Positions 23,069-34,130 are shown, numbered from the stretch's first letter. The stretch is 64,000 bases of DNA from Amyloporia xantha (GCA_036971615.1 JAYKKR010000023.1:310001-374000); one strand, 5' to 3'. Made by a program: numbers and translations. Notes: generated by a model not told the origin, from the sequence alone.

Positions 23069-23126
23069 GCCTTCCAAAAACGGGTGTGAGTCTGTCGCGA
23101 CAGACTCACACCCATTTTCGGAAGGC
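23069..23126. repeat. 58-bp near-perfect palindrome
   Basis: The two 29-base arms, from GCCTTCC to GGAAGGC, match at 27 positions and meet at TCGCGA with no loop. It lies 83 bp upstream of the start codon at 23209. It could be a small fold-back insertion or a protein-binding site. Confidence 0.85.
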
Positions 23127-23208
23127 GATCGCGTCGTGTTCGTACAACTACTCCGTGGTCGTCGCGCTCGTTCACCTCTGCCATCGTCATTGCATTCTAG
23201 CTAGTAGG

Positions 23209-26200
23209 ATGGTTAGCACCTGCCTGCATTCCTTCGAGTTGTCCGACTCAGAGATTGCAGCTCTGGTTACCTTTGCACGGAGTCAGCCTCGCCACACTCT
23301 GCCGCCCTCAGTGCTTGCTGTGCTCGACCATCTTGATGCTGCAACCTCTACCTCTGCTTCTGTGTCTGCTTTGTCAACCAGCCATGCTTACCTGACTCCT
23401 GCACCATCCCGTGGCCCTAGCCTGTGCCCTGATCCGTTAGAGAAGAATGGTGGGAATCAGATAGAGGAGAATAGGGGGACTCTGACTGTCGTAAGTCGTA
23501 CAGCCAATTACACCTCAAATCAACTGACTACATTCCTACTTTATGCTACTAGGCTCCGGGGCCTCCACTCCTAGTAGAAGCCCCGGATGAAGTGCATGCT
23601 GGCATGCGTACTCGCCGCACGCGCACTCGTGAGGCAGGCAATCCAGACGAGCCTCCTCCGAAGAGGCACAAACCTCGTAAGTCCAATTGTGCCACACGAG
23701 GGGGGACACCACTGCCTCCAGTGAACCCAGTGGACCCCTTAGATGTCCCAGAAAATGACAACGAGGACGCTGTGGCATGGGACGGCCACCGACTTTGGCG
23801 TGCAGACACAGAGCCTGCTGTTCCAGGAGGGGAGGTGGGTCGGGAGGCTGCGAGGCTCATGTCGCGCCTCGCTCTGGGCTCCATGAGCAATCTGGAGAGT
23901 GCAGATTGTCTTCAGTGGATGTCGAGCCTGAAGAACATGGTGGAGGGTCGTCGTGGACTGGACGAGGGCAGCTGTGCCTATGTGACCAACGACCTGTTCT
24001 CCTTGGTCAAACGCGTCAATTACTTTGAGGGCATGAATACTGGGCTCTCATTCTTGGCAACTGTTTCCAAGATAGAGCTTGCGGCAAAGGTGCACAGGTG
24101 AGTTTCTAATTTCTATCTATCATGCATTTATCGCAAGACCTCTTATATTCTCCCAGCATTGGGGCCCATGATCCTAAGATGAAGACCAGGCGTTTGTTCA
24201 ATTCCAAGATTAAAGGCAATCCAGGTGCGCCGACACTGGGGACATTTACTGCATGGATATCCTTGGGCTACAAGTATGCCGCTTTGGCCAGCGCAGGTAT
24301 GTTTCCAATCTCCTATGTATTAGTGGCAATGATTGAAGCTCTTTTCCAGGATCGATTTATTTCCTCATGATCATGGCTGCTAGAGGTCTGCAACGTGACA
24401 TGGGGCGAAAACACAATGATGTCATCCAAGCCATTTGCGCTGCACTCAGATTTCCTCAGAAAGGTAAGCGACTTGTATTTTTTCTTCTGTATTATTTTTC
24501 GCTCAATATTGAAATCAGATACCAACATCGGCAAGTTTATCATCAGGCGTATAATCCCCCTGGTTTCTTTTCTGAGGGGTTATATCCCCATTCGTGTCTC
24601 GGTTCTATTCTCCAGTGCGATACTGCAAGAGTGTGGCCTACCGACTGAAATAGATTGTAGAGATCTTGACCACTCTGACGCTTTCTTTGATCAGATTAAA
24701 GAAAGGTACGTGCACCTTAATCTGCTCAATGTTTGCATCTAATTCAATTTCAAGAACCTTTGCGTCGCTCACACGTAATCACACTGCATGGGCATCATGT
24801 CTTTCTCCTGTTGACGACACTGCAGAGGTGATGTCCCTTCATGTCATGGGACGCAATCTGCTCCATGCGACTGGGGGCTCCTCCATCTCACGTCCGCCTA
24901 CTCCTCTGAGTGACTCTGACGATGAAAAGGCTAGTGAGCATTCAGTGTCGGACAACAACGATGATCTATTTGCGTCGACTCCCTTTGTTGCTAATCAGTT
25001 TGTATCGCCCGATCCAAGTTCTCAGAATTACCATGTTCTACGCACTCCTTTCAACTTTGACGCTCCTGCTAATCGACACATTCCTTATCCGACTGGTGAT
25101 GTGGATGCGCACCGTCAATGGACTAGCAATGAGCGTCTTCAAGCCAGCCAAGCATATATTGCACATACTCTTGAAGACGCGGCACAATCTGTGAGTATTC
25201 ATTCATTCTTGTTCTCTTTGCATCTTGCTTAGGATAGTACACTTCCTAGGTGAATGAGCTTTATACCTCTGATGGTGTCAAGGCGTATGCTGGAGATTAT
25301 GTGCGTCTAGACCATGACTTGTTGGATGGGTAAGTGGTTTGAGCTTTCTCATTGCTTATCTTACTGTTTGGTTAGGCAAGAGATCGACATTCGTGACACG
25401 AATGACAAACTTTTGGCTTTCATAGCTTGCGACATGCCCAAAGACATGCGTGAAAGTTTGGTGTCAAATATTCAGACAGCCCTTGCGGTTGGTACACCTG
25501 AGGGTTATTCTCTTCATGACATGGACAGCTCGGTGCAAGATGGAGGTGCAGAGAGACGTTTCCCTTGCATCCATTTCTCCTGGTATGCGCGCAATGTTAC
25601 AAGGGTAAGATAGCGTATCATATACTCCATATTGTTTAATTAATTATTGTCACTGCATTCACAGGGAGATGACGCTCCAAAAGATATACATCCCTTGTAT
25701 CTGCGTCGCGCCAATGCCTCTCACACCAATCATCAACAATTCGGCGCTTACATTTCCAAAGAGCTGCTGCAACATCAGGTTGAGTACGACAATCTTTGCA
25801 ACTCTTTTCAAGAATTCTTTGATTGGATAAGAGTGAAGGTAAGCGTTTCTTTCACTGTTGTATCATCAGGAGCACTTACCTATTGGTGTTAGCTTGAGAG
25901 ACGTCTGCCAGGAATTTGCAAGTCCTTGGAAGCATTTGTCGACTATCTGCCAGGGCGCGAGGTTTCCCCATGCCATCCTTTCAGCGGATTCGTGCTCAAC
26001 ATCAATGTGGCGACTCATGCTCACAGAGATGTGAAAGATCTAGAGGCCTGCCTGGTACTTCCCATTGGTGATTTTGAAGGCGGCGAGCTCTGTTTTGTGG
26101 AAGCTGGTCTTGTTCTGCCTTTGCAGAATGGCGATTTGGTTGTATTTCTCTCAAAGCGTCTCACTCACTTCAATCTGCATTTCAAAGGCTCTAGGGCGTC

Positions 26201-26420
26201 CATGGTTCTTCACTCAGATGGTGCTGGAGTCAAGTACAGTGAGAACATGGGTGGTTGGATGGAGCATAAGGATATGAGGTCGTCTTTACATTTGAGTTGG
26301 CGTTTGTCGATTTGTAGTGATTTGTTTGTGTGCACAAACAAATGGAATGTCATGGCGCTTGTTGGCGACACTTCTCACCCTGTCTGTCACAATGACTGCG
26401 ACACGTCGATCCTCTCGTAA
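23209..26420 (+). CDS. Plavaka-carried 2OG/Fe(II) dioxygenase of TET/JBP type
   Basis: About ten exons are joined by GT..AG introns with agreeing phases: 23209-23490, 23553-24097, 24157-24296, 24351-24473, 24519 onwards, and so on. The N-terminal 350 residues are specific to this gene type (FELSDSEIAALVTFARS; GTFTAWISLGYKYAALASAG) and of unknown role. The catalytic region, about 25890-26270, reads FSGFVLNINVATHAHRD with the HxD iron ligands, then GDFEGGELCFVEAGLVLPLQ and GDLVVF. LTHFNLHFKGSRASMVLHSD supplies the distal histidine and arginine. This pattern fits the fungal TET/JBP-like dioxygenases carried by transposons. The closest relatives and the substrate are not certain. The last exon overlaps the start of the next gene in another frame, so the 3' end is doubtful. 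Confidence 0.72.
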
Positions 26421-28338
26421 AAACGGTACACAGGATAAGGATCCTCCCTCTACTCCTAGTCCCAATCCTTCTGCTTCTGCTTCTTCTAAATCACGAGCTT
26501 CTCAGAGTCAAAGCAGCAGCCGCAGTAGCAAAACTGTCCAAGAAGCGACAGCTTCAGAAGTAACTTCAGATCTGACAGCCAACTTTACGGCAAAGGAGAA
26601 GGCCCTCTTGAAGAAGCTTCAAGCCAAAAGCAACGGAGCAGCTGCTGCGTTGTTGAAGGCGCAAGATGAAGGTATGTCGGTGTTGTTGCCATGGGAGAAT
26701 CATTGGCTGACATCCTCATAGACATCCGCAAGCGCAATGCTGCACTTCTAGAAGAGGAAGATACTGACAATGACAATGAAAACGGTTCACAGGCCAAGAA
26801 GAAGCAGAAGATGCAAGTCTCAGCAAGGTTGGACGATGAAGAACGTCAGCTCGCTGCTAGTCTGGGTAATCAAGACAGCTCCGACAAAGGTGATGTATCC
26901 TGTCGTTCATATATCATTGCGAATGAAGCTTCAACTATACACAGAGGGCTCAGATGCCGATCATGCGAGACAGAGCAGTGAGGAGAAGGAGAAAGATGAG
27001 ATAGAAATAGAGCCTTACGGGGAAGACGATCCTGACCACCCCAACAACTTAGCCTTTGATAACGACAATGGGGTATGTACTCACTCTTTTGCGCTTACAA
27101 CATTATCAACACCTGTCAATAGGTTCAAGTTCGAGATCCCAAACAAGACAAGTCTAGAGGTGGAAGGCGTTCTCATTCTGTCGCATCTCGTGCTTCCTCT
27201 AAGGCATCTTCTAGGGCCTCCTCTCCTACTGCCACGCCCCGTGGTAGCAGTAAAGTGGTATTGACGGACTTTCCTTCTGACATACGTAGCCTGGCCAATT
27301 TGGCCAAGGCTTGTACGCGTGAGGCCATCGCTATTCAGAATGGCTTTCCAGGAGACATCGACACATTCTGCTGGGAGTCTATTCAGGTCGCAGGAAGAAG
27401 TATGGCCAATATGGAGGATGCGGTAGAGGCTGCCAATGTCGATGTGGATCTCCGTGAGCTCCTCATCACTTATGTTGAGTCAAGTTATCGTCTCTTTGGC
27501 CAGCTATACTAATGACTATTCAAAGGCAAGCTATGCCATCACTGGCTTACGTGGCGAACTCAAGAGCAAGTCCAAGTTGAAGATAGCTGGTCACTATGGG
27601 ATTTCCACCAACACGTCTGCCATAGAGGTTCAGAAGCTGGTGCGCTGGCTGAGAGAGCGCTCTAACTTCATGTTTGGAGGCATGGATCTCAAGGTATGTC
27701 TGCGTACTTCAATTGAGCAGTCGTCTAAGTTTCATCTACAGAATCAGAAGGTCGATCGTCAGCAGCCCTTTTGCCATCCCATAATCACAGACATGATTAG
27801 TCAACAGTGGTTTGGCAAGGGCAAGGCTGACGCTCAAGCGTATAAGAAGATGGTTGCACAAAAGAAGATCTTTGGTCGTGTCATTGTTCTTACAGTCACT
27901 GCTGTATGTTTCCTGTGCCATCTGATCAGATAAGTTTACTGATATGTATATTCCAGGTTGAATGCGCCATCATGGAGTTTGAGACAGGCGTACATCATAA
28001 AGTCGCATTCAGTGAAGAAACAATGACTGCAAGGTGACATTTTAGCTACGTGACGATGATGGAAATCTTTACTCACTGTTAGCTTAGATACAGCTTTCAC
28101 TGGCAGTCGTGGTCTAAACTGGAGAGAGACTCTCCCAAATGGGCTCTCATGTTGGAAAAGAAGATGTTTATGGAGATTGTGTACGTGCAGATTGTTCATT
28201 TTATATTTGGCTAATTATATGATCAGAAACTCTTTGAACAAGTCCCACCTACATGTGGATGCCGACAATGGGGACCTTGATGATTTGGACTTTGCTCAGC
28301 TTGAAGCGTCTGCTGAGGCTTCTGTCGCTGACAGCTAG
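26392..28338 (+). CDS. DUF6532-like protein carried by the Plavaka element
   Basis: The start is MTATRRSSRKNG at 26392. A serine-rich, basic N-terminal region is followed by short exons joined by small introns, with a stop at 28338. The conserved part is in the second half: DFPSDIRSLANLAKACTREA, SYAITGLRGELKSKSKLKIA, HYGI, FCHPIITDMISQQWFGKG, FGRVIVLTVTAVECAIMEFE and TGVHHKVAFSEE. This matches what I recall of the agaricomycete DUF6532 family, abundant in mobile-element neighbourhoods. The molecular function is unknown. The gene may share a promoter with or overlap the upstream dioxygenase gene. All exons examined are open. Confidence 0.65.
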
Positions 28339-28811
28339 ATTTGCTAGCATAGATTTCAGTCTCTTTCGTATTAATTGCTTGTCGCACCATTATCAATATA
28401 TTGCAGTTTCTATCCTATAATTCATATCACTCTAAGAACACTCTAAACACTCTGAGAGCAAAAGTTGAATACACTGGGGCAAGATTAAGGCGACTCTGAA
28501 AGCCTCTGCTAGCAGATGTGTGACTGCTTTGAGAGTGTATGATATCAGACTCACCGCTCTGCGAGTACACTATATCAACCTCTAAGTTATTTGAGACTAA
28601 TCTTGGATTGCTAGGAAAGTGTTCTAATATCACTCTTAGGTTACTCAAAATACACTCTGAGGTTGCTTTAGAGTGACCTGAGAAAAGAATCTCATGTCGA
28701 CGTAGTCTGAGAGCACTCTGACTACTTTGACTACTCTGAAATCTCTAAATGCTCCAGGGTGCTCTAGGATGCTCTTAGAGAAGCCTGGGACCAATAGGGT
28801 TTTTCCTGATG
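28339..28811. repeat. Plavaka right subterminal repeats and terminal inverted repeat
   Basis: From about 28430 the sequence is dense in ACTCTGAG/CTCTAAG-type motifs on both strands, mirroring 17482-17650. It ends GTTTTTCCTGATG at 28811. No gene is seen. Confidence 0.75.
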
Positions 28812-29030
28812 TATATTATACCCTCTCGGCCGACACTACTTGAAGGCGATAATATACCACGGAAATATGGCGCACTCGGCCGCGCCGTGTCTAAAGGCTA
28901 TATTATACCCTCTCGGCCGACGCTACTTGAAGGCGAGAATATACTACGGAAATATGGCGCACTCGGCCGCGCCGTATCTACAGGCTATATTATACCGTCT
29001 CGGCCGACCCTGCACTGCAGGCTATAGCGA
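28812..29030 (-). repeat. right-hand 86/87-bp subterminal array, part 2
   Basis: Units begin at 28826, 28913 and 29000, 87 bp apart because each has one extra base in the CCCTCTCGG segment. They continue the units at 17321-17481 across the Plavaka insertion. Confidence 0.88.
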
Positions 29031-29123
29031 TGGCGTCGGCCGACGTCCGCTCTCCTTACTAAGTAATAAAAATTTCACCCATATCTCTCCCTATAGAGTA
29101 GGCTATAGTGACTGTATGGTGTG
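29031..29123 (-). repeat. KDZ terminal inverted repeat, right end
   Basis: It reads GTCGGCCGACGTCCGCTCTC, then TCACCCATATCTCTCCCTA, then GGCTATAGTGACTG, and ends in TATGGTGTG. Its reverse complement opens the elements at 34419, 42654 and 55037, giving the shared tip CACACCATwCAGTCACTATAG. The next base starts sequence of the neighbouring derivative. Confidence 0.85.
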
Positions 29124-29340
29124 TTTACAGGACATACAATATTCATTCACAATCATTCACAGCGCTCACAAGGCCCATCCACAATGCTTGTAGTACAATG
29201 CTCATTCACAATATAGTGAGGATCTACAATCACAATCTGTGCAGGGCATCTATTACAATACAATGCTAACTCACCATACACAACCATTTCAGGAGGTCTG
29301 AGGGCAATTGTATTACAATCCTGGCCACCACTAGTGACCC

Positions 29341-30237
29341 CTGATGCTGATGGACAAATCAGCTGCATCTGGAGTACTCATGGCACGGAGGGCAACTCGA
29401 TTCCACTGTTTGAACGTAGAGAGCAAGGAGTTAATGGGTTTATCCAACAGTGCCATGCATGAATCCCGCATCCATTCAGACCATAAATTTGAAACTCACG
29501 TTAGAGAGTCAGACTCCAGACAGGAAGACCTGACTTATGTTCCTCCGAGCTGCATACCTGTGGCTCAGAAGGACATAAGTCAAATGGGCCTTGACCGGCG
29601 GCAACGGGCGCCATCCGATGGCGAAGTGCATGCACGCTGATGCTCACTGTTGGGAGATGGCGCTATCGCCACCAGACAGGGCGCCTTCATCTATGCTCTT
29701 CAGAGCCGCATACCTGTGGCTCCGAAGGTCATAGATGAAGCCGCCTCGTTCAGCGGCAATATGCGCCATCCGATGGCGCCGTGCATGGCGCGCGTAGGTG
29801 TGGCACATGGTGCGCAGCCGGCATGATGTGCTCGCATTCTCGACCTGCACGATTCTTCAATGCTACCTGGATCAAAGCATCTGAATCGAATCGCCATCCA
29901 ACCATTGTTGGATGGCCATCCAATTCAGCCGCTTGAATACCAAGGACATTGAAGGATCGGCTGGCGCAAAAGGACATCATGCCTTCATGCTCTCACTGTG
30001 CAGACGCAACGAATACATACACCACCTGGAAACACCCACCTTTGACATGGCGTGACGTCCAAAGAGCATGATTTGCTGGTGTCCTCGAGCTGGGCCATTC
30101 GTCAATGCTACCCGGAAGTTAAGTGTCTGAATCGCATCACCATCCACATGATTGGATGGTAATGTGATTCAGCCACTTAAATACGAGGTCCATTGGACGA
30201 ATGGCAGACACTGGGGACGTCATGCACTCGTGCTCAT
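29341..30237. repeat. hairpin zone of the derivative
   Basis: This zone is homologous to 1240-2450. It keeps the H1-type hairpin (about 29517-29583), one H2-type hairpin (about 29678-29752) and the two long hairpins near 29860-29960 and 30068-30228. Each has base differences from the full element, while the arms stay complementary. No gene. Confidence 0.75.
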
Positions 30238-30291
30238 ACAGGGAGTGACAAGAAATACATACACAACCAGACGAGGCCCACCTGCGAGCTG

Positions 30292-31082
30292 GCGCTAGGG
30301 AGACAGTACCCCACACCTCATCTGGCAAAAGCACCTCCCTGTATCCATCCAAAATCCTGGAGATCTCGTCTGCGTCTTGATGGCGGTTCTCGACAAAGCG
30401 TGTGGCGAGCTTCTCGACCTCTTCCAAACGAGTGAGGACTGCGCTCATGTCGCCGCAGTTGATCCGATAGGTGTCTCCGCGATGCTATCCAAATAGTAAC
30501 ACCAGGAATGTGTCAGCATGTCACATACAACTAGAAGAGCGGGCACTCACTCTGTCAACCAGTGGACACTTCCACCACAATGGAAGGTTGCTGGGAGGGA
30601 CATCAGGCCAAGTCCACCATGCAGGGTCAGTGTCCGTATGGAGTTGCTGAAGCTGTGGCGATGGCGGCGCAGAAAGCGGTGTGTAAGGCAAGATATTCAT
30701 GACATCGATCCTGGAGATGGTGCCGAACGTGGTAGCGTTGACGATCTTCTGGACCACATCCGGCAGCTCGACGTCGGTGACGCCAACGAGTGCGAGGCAG
30801 CCAAGACAGTTGCGGATGGCGTCCTGTTGATGGCGTCCTGTTAGCCGTCAGTGCAGATGTATTGGTGTGACAATTTCGAAATGGTACCATTTCCATACGA
30901 AGCCCGATCTCCCACCTCGCCAACGTGAGGTCGATGGCGACATTGCTGGTTGGATTGGTGCAAGCGGTCCGCACCGTGGTGATAGCCTGTTCGCAGCGCC
31001 AGGAGTAGTACACGACAAGACAGCAATTGATAGCGATGAGGTTGGCGACGGATTCGGCGCAATTAGCAAAAGCGGGAGCCAT
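30292..31082 (-). pseudogene. copy of the 213/218-aa KDZ-cargo gene
   Basis: It has the same three-exon structure as 60094-60880, from MAPAFANCAES at 31082. Just before the expected stop it has one more base in a run (CTAGGG against CTAGG), so the frame runs on to about 30137. This is either decay or a run-length error. Confidence 0.65.
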
Positions 31083-31355
31083 TGTGATGTGGGTTGTGAA
31101 TGGGTAAAATAGCGTGATCTGCGGGCTGCATTTGAGCAGTGGATGGGGGATCGGGTGATCGCCTTGAGGGAAGGTCATGGCGAAGATCTGTTGCAGATAA
31201 GCATCGGCAAATTACCTGCAGATGATCGCGTGTATAAGATCCGTTATTGATAAGACATCATGAGGAAGGGGCATGAGAGTTTCTCATTCAGTATGAAAAG
31301 GAAGCTGTCATGGATCACAATAAGGCAATTGTCATCTGTCCGCGGTGATTTGGTC

Positions 31356-31950
31356 ATGGCGCGCACCAAGAAGCAAGACGTCAGTGGCGATGCGATGTTC
31401 GTGCGGCGCAAAGAGCGGCGAACTGCAAGAGGCGCCGTAACTTATGTTCCAGAAGAAATACCGATTCCACGCGCATCGCTGCAGGTCGCAGATGCCAGAT
31501 CTCCATCACAGTCCCCTCTAAAGCCGCGTCTCATGATCAATATTCGGAGCCGCTGCAGGAACATGTGGTGTTCGACAATGTGATGCCGATGAGGAGTCTG
31601 CACAAGGTGAGCTCTGTCGCCATATTTGGGCTGTTCAATGTGAAGGCTGAAAGCGAGCCAGTTGCAGAACGACTTTATGCAAGAATGGCTTCCTCTTCGA
31701 GAAGAGTACCTAAGTCATATCATCGAGCTAGAAGCGCCTCCTGGAGAGGGGCGATGCTGCAAATGCACTGGTCCGCACGGCGATTGGCGCTGCTTGGAAT
31801 GCTTTGGGCGCCCCATGTACTGCGCAGATTGCCTCCAACTGACACATTGCCGAATGCCGCTGCATCGGGTGGAGAAGTGGGCTGACGGATTCTTCGAGCC
31901 GGCATGGCTTCGTGAGGTAGGGGTCGCAATGCATTTGGGCCACGATGGTG
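31356..31950 (+). pseudogene. truncated KDZ transposase (N-terminus and CxC2 cluster only)
   Basis: It starts MARTKKQDVSGDAMFVRR. The intron sits at the same place as in the full gene, and the CxC2 cluster is intact here: CCKC, CLEC, CADC, LTHCRMPLH, LGHDG. Homology stops after the LGHDG codons at about 31950, where sequence of the Zn2Cys6 gene begins in the opposite orientation. The frame runs on antisense through that gene for about 100 residues. The RNase H-like core is absent, so it cannot transpose but could still bind DNA. The C4 run near 31515 breaks the first exon as in the full element. Confidence 0.8.
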
Positions 31951-32745
31951 CTGCCCTTAGCATCCTTGGCGGCCGCAGGTTCAGATGCCGGCGGCTTTGC
32001 TGGAGGGGTCTTGCCCGCCGGCTTCTTCGACGACTTCGCACCTTGCTTGCTCGTCCCAGCAGTAGCCTTCCAACTCTTCAGCACATTTCCCGGAACAATG
32101 ACGATGTCATCTTCATCCTCCCTCGATGCCGTTGTCTCTTTGGAAGGACGCCGAGACATGGCGCCCGCATCGTTGCGCTTCCCCTGCTTCGCCACCTTTC
32201 CCTTGCTCCCCTCCGCCTGTCGATCCTCCCCCTTCCCCAACACCACATCACTTGAACGCTTCCACAAACCTGTGCTCCAAGTGTTAGCAATGATGTGGCG
32301 CTAGAACGCCATCCACTTGCCTTTCCACCATTGATTTTCCCCCAGGTTCTCGACGAGGAAATCGCCTCGCCACACGTACTTGGAGAGCCGGTGCGTCTCA
32401 ATGAGCAGATCGTCGGGCTTGATGGCGGCGATATTGGTAATGACGTTGGTTGCAGTTGCGAGGGAGAACTGCGCCATTGCGCTCACCAGGAGCGGAGGCA
32501 CTCACAGTCCATTGCGCGAGCTGAGCGCCTTCAGCGGCACAAACACGTCGTTCTGAAAAAGCATCAGCGCGTCCATGGGATGTGCATGTCAAATGAAACA
32601 CATGGTGTTCACTTACCACCTCTTTCCACAGCACTGATTCAAACTCTTGATAGCGGGGATCTCCTCAGGGCGGCGCGACCTTCAACGCCTCTTCAATGCG
32701 TGCGGTGGTGAGCAGGATGGAGGGTTGGATGGACGCGATAGACAT
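31951..32745 (-). pseudogene. 5' part of the Zn2Cys6/coiled-coil gene
   Basis: It starts MSIASIQPSILLTTARIEEA at 32745, then PPLLVSAMAQFSLATATNV, LSKYVWRGDFLVENLGEN and the lysine/serine-rich linker. It is cut at the deletion junction before the Zn cluster, so the DNA-binding and coiled-coil parts are missing. A stop follows KVAPP early in exon 1, next to a base-run difference. Confidence 0.7.
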
Positions 32746-32911
32746 GACAGCAGAGGAATGGGGTAGCAGAGTGGACAGTGGTGGCAGTAAGAGTCGTGGA
32801 GATGAAGTCAGAAGCACACGGCACAGCGCGGAAGTCGAAGATGGGCGCCTACCGGAAAGATCCGCGGCCAACCGATCGGAACTACACGTGTCGCCCTCAA
32901 GCCTTTATTAC

Positions 32912-33779
32912 ATGCCTCTCGCAAAACTTGGGCGATTGCGCTTTTCTCCACTTCCCCTGACATTGCCCCTCCACATGCATCAACCAGGTGCGCATGCAAT
33001 ATTCCTTAGCCTGACGCCGCCAATGTACTGACTCATTCCAGCCCGGCCCCTTTTGACTTCGATGCTACACAGGAGGAGTCCGATCCCCAGTCCTGTCCCA
33101 TTTTGGACTTGTCGCCTTCGCCCACAGCCACGCCTGCGCCATCCCGAGCGCCATTCAACTTGCCATCCTCGCCATCCAAGCCTCCGCCCCCAAAACATTT
33201 CCGCTTCGCCCAGTCCCCCACGCCGGTATCTCCTGACAATCGCAATGCAACGTTCAATTTATCACCCCAGGAACGCCCACCATCCCCTGCACCATCGCGG
33301 CCCTCTGCACACAGAGCTGTTGACTTTGCGATTTCCCCCACCCCCATCTCTCCTGAGCCTCAGCGGCCCTTCCCTCAATGGTTGAGGGCTGATTTTGACT
33401 TATCACGGTCGCCCTCGCCCTCGCCCTCGCCCTCTGCGCCATCACGAGACCTGTTCAATATTCCAACATCACCTATCTTGGATTTCCTCGCTGACCCCTA
33501 TTTCGACTTGGCGCCATCGCCACAGCACACTCCAAGACCTGGAGGAAACTTCAACATCCCCTTGTCCACTGGCCCTCGTTTGCCATCCACCCACAACCGT
33601 GCTGTGTCTAGATCTCCCCCTGACATTGTGCGTTGGGATTTGCTCGACCTGCCACCCACTCCTTCACCGGGTATGGTCTCATTCACTCCATTAGTCTGAT
33701 GTACTCATTCATTCTATCATTTCAATACAGGACCCGTTGCTCTACCGGATGGCGGTGTAGATGGCAGCATGAGTGGCGC
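32912..33779 (+). pseudogene. SP-repeat gene, 3' end cut by an LTR
   Basis: The repeats are clearer here than in the full element: FNLPSSP, FRFAQSPTP, FNLSPQ, FAISPTP, FDLSRSPSPSP, FNIPTSP, FDLAPSP and LLDLPPTPSPG. After the last intron the frame begins DPVALPDGGVDGSMSGA and is interrupted at 33780 by TGTTAGG, the start of an LTR. Confidence 0.7.
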
Positions 33780-34130
33780 TGTTAGGAGCACAGTTGGGAG
33801 GAAGGTAGCCTACGGTGCGACGTAGAACGAGAGCGATGTTATTCAGAGTAGTGCTGTATGACAGTAGTTATACAAGAGCGAAAGACTAAGGGATAGAGCG
33901 AGTAAGTAGGGGTTTATATAGCTAGTCATGGTTGAGCATGAGTAATGCGAAATAGGAGTCAGGTGATAGCTAAGTAAGGGATGAGTCATGGTTGCGCATG
34001 ATGACGAGGCAGTGTGGAATGGAGGAGGAGTCATGGTGGTTGCGCGCTAAGTATAGTACAGTGAGTCATGGTTGGGCATGACAACAAAGCAAGTGAACAG
34101 TAAGGCGAAGTAATCAAGGAAATCGTAACA
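33780..34130 (-). repeat. LTR of a truncated retrotransposon
   Basis: This 351-bp segment is bounded by TGTTA and TAACA. It lies next to a purine tract (CCCCCC on the plus strand, 34134-34139), as expected for a 3' LTR read on the minus strand. It contains four copies of a motif close to AGTCATGGTTGnGCATG (near 33926, 33984, 34031, 34064). It interrupts homology with the SP-repeat gene precisely after GGCGC. Confidence 0.75.

Larger units (their letters stand above)
17482..28811. mobile_element. Plavaka (CACTA/CMC-like) transposon nested in the KDZ element
   Basis: The ends are perfect inverted repeats starting CATCAGGAAAAAC, with TA on both sides (17480-17481 and 28812-28813). Removing the element and one TA restores the 86-bp repeat sequence GGCTATATTATA exactly, so the boundaries are certain to the base. 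Both ends carry degenerate subterminal repeats with ACTCTGAG-like motifs. Inside are an intact Plavaka transposase (-), a GC-rich region with captured exons, a dioxygenase gene (+) and a DUF6532-type gene (+). Length is 11,330 bp. Confidence 0.92.
1..29123 (+). mobile_element. KDZ-type DNA transposon with six cargo genes (left tip outside window)
   Basis: The element is delimited on the right by a terminal inverted repeat (29031-29123) that matches, in reverse complement, the repeats at 34419, 42654 and 55037. On the left it enters the window inside its 86-bp subterminal array. Gene order is unknown protein (-), KDZ transposase (+), TET/JBP (-), HMG-like (+), Zn2Cys6 coiled-coil (-), SP-repeat protein (+). 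Linkage of KDZ transposases with TET/JBP and HMG-like genes is known from basidiomycetes. The 11.3-kb Plavaka element at 17482-28811 is a later insertion, so the KDZ element itself is about 17.8 kb plus its missing left end. The left terminal repeat and the target-site duplication cannot be checked here. Confidence 0.85.
29124..33779 (+). mobile_element. partial KDZ deletion derivative without LTR insertions
   Basis: This is the reverse complement of about 43.5-50.2 kb but lacks both solo LTRs, so it preserves the empty sites. It begins inside the 32-bp repeat array and ends where an LTR (33780) interrupts the SP-repeat gene. Order and orientation match the full element: hairpins, 213/218-aa gene, transposase N-terminal part, then a direct jump into the Zn2Cys6 gene at about 31950, then the SP-repeat gene. 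Confidence 0.85.
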
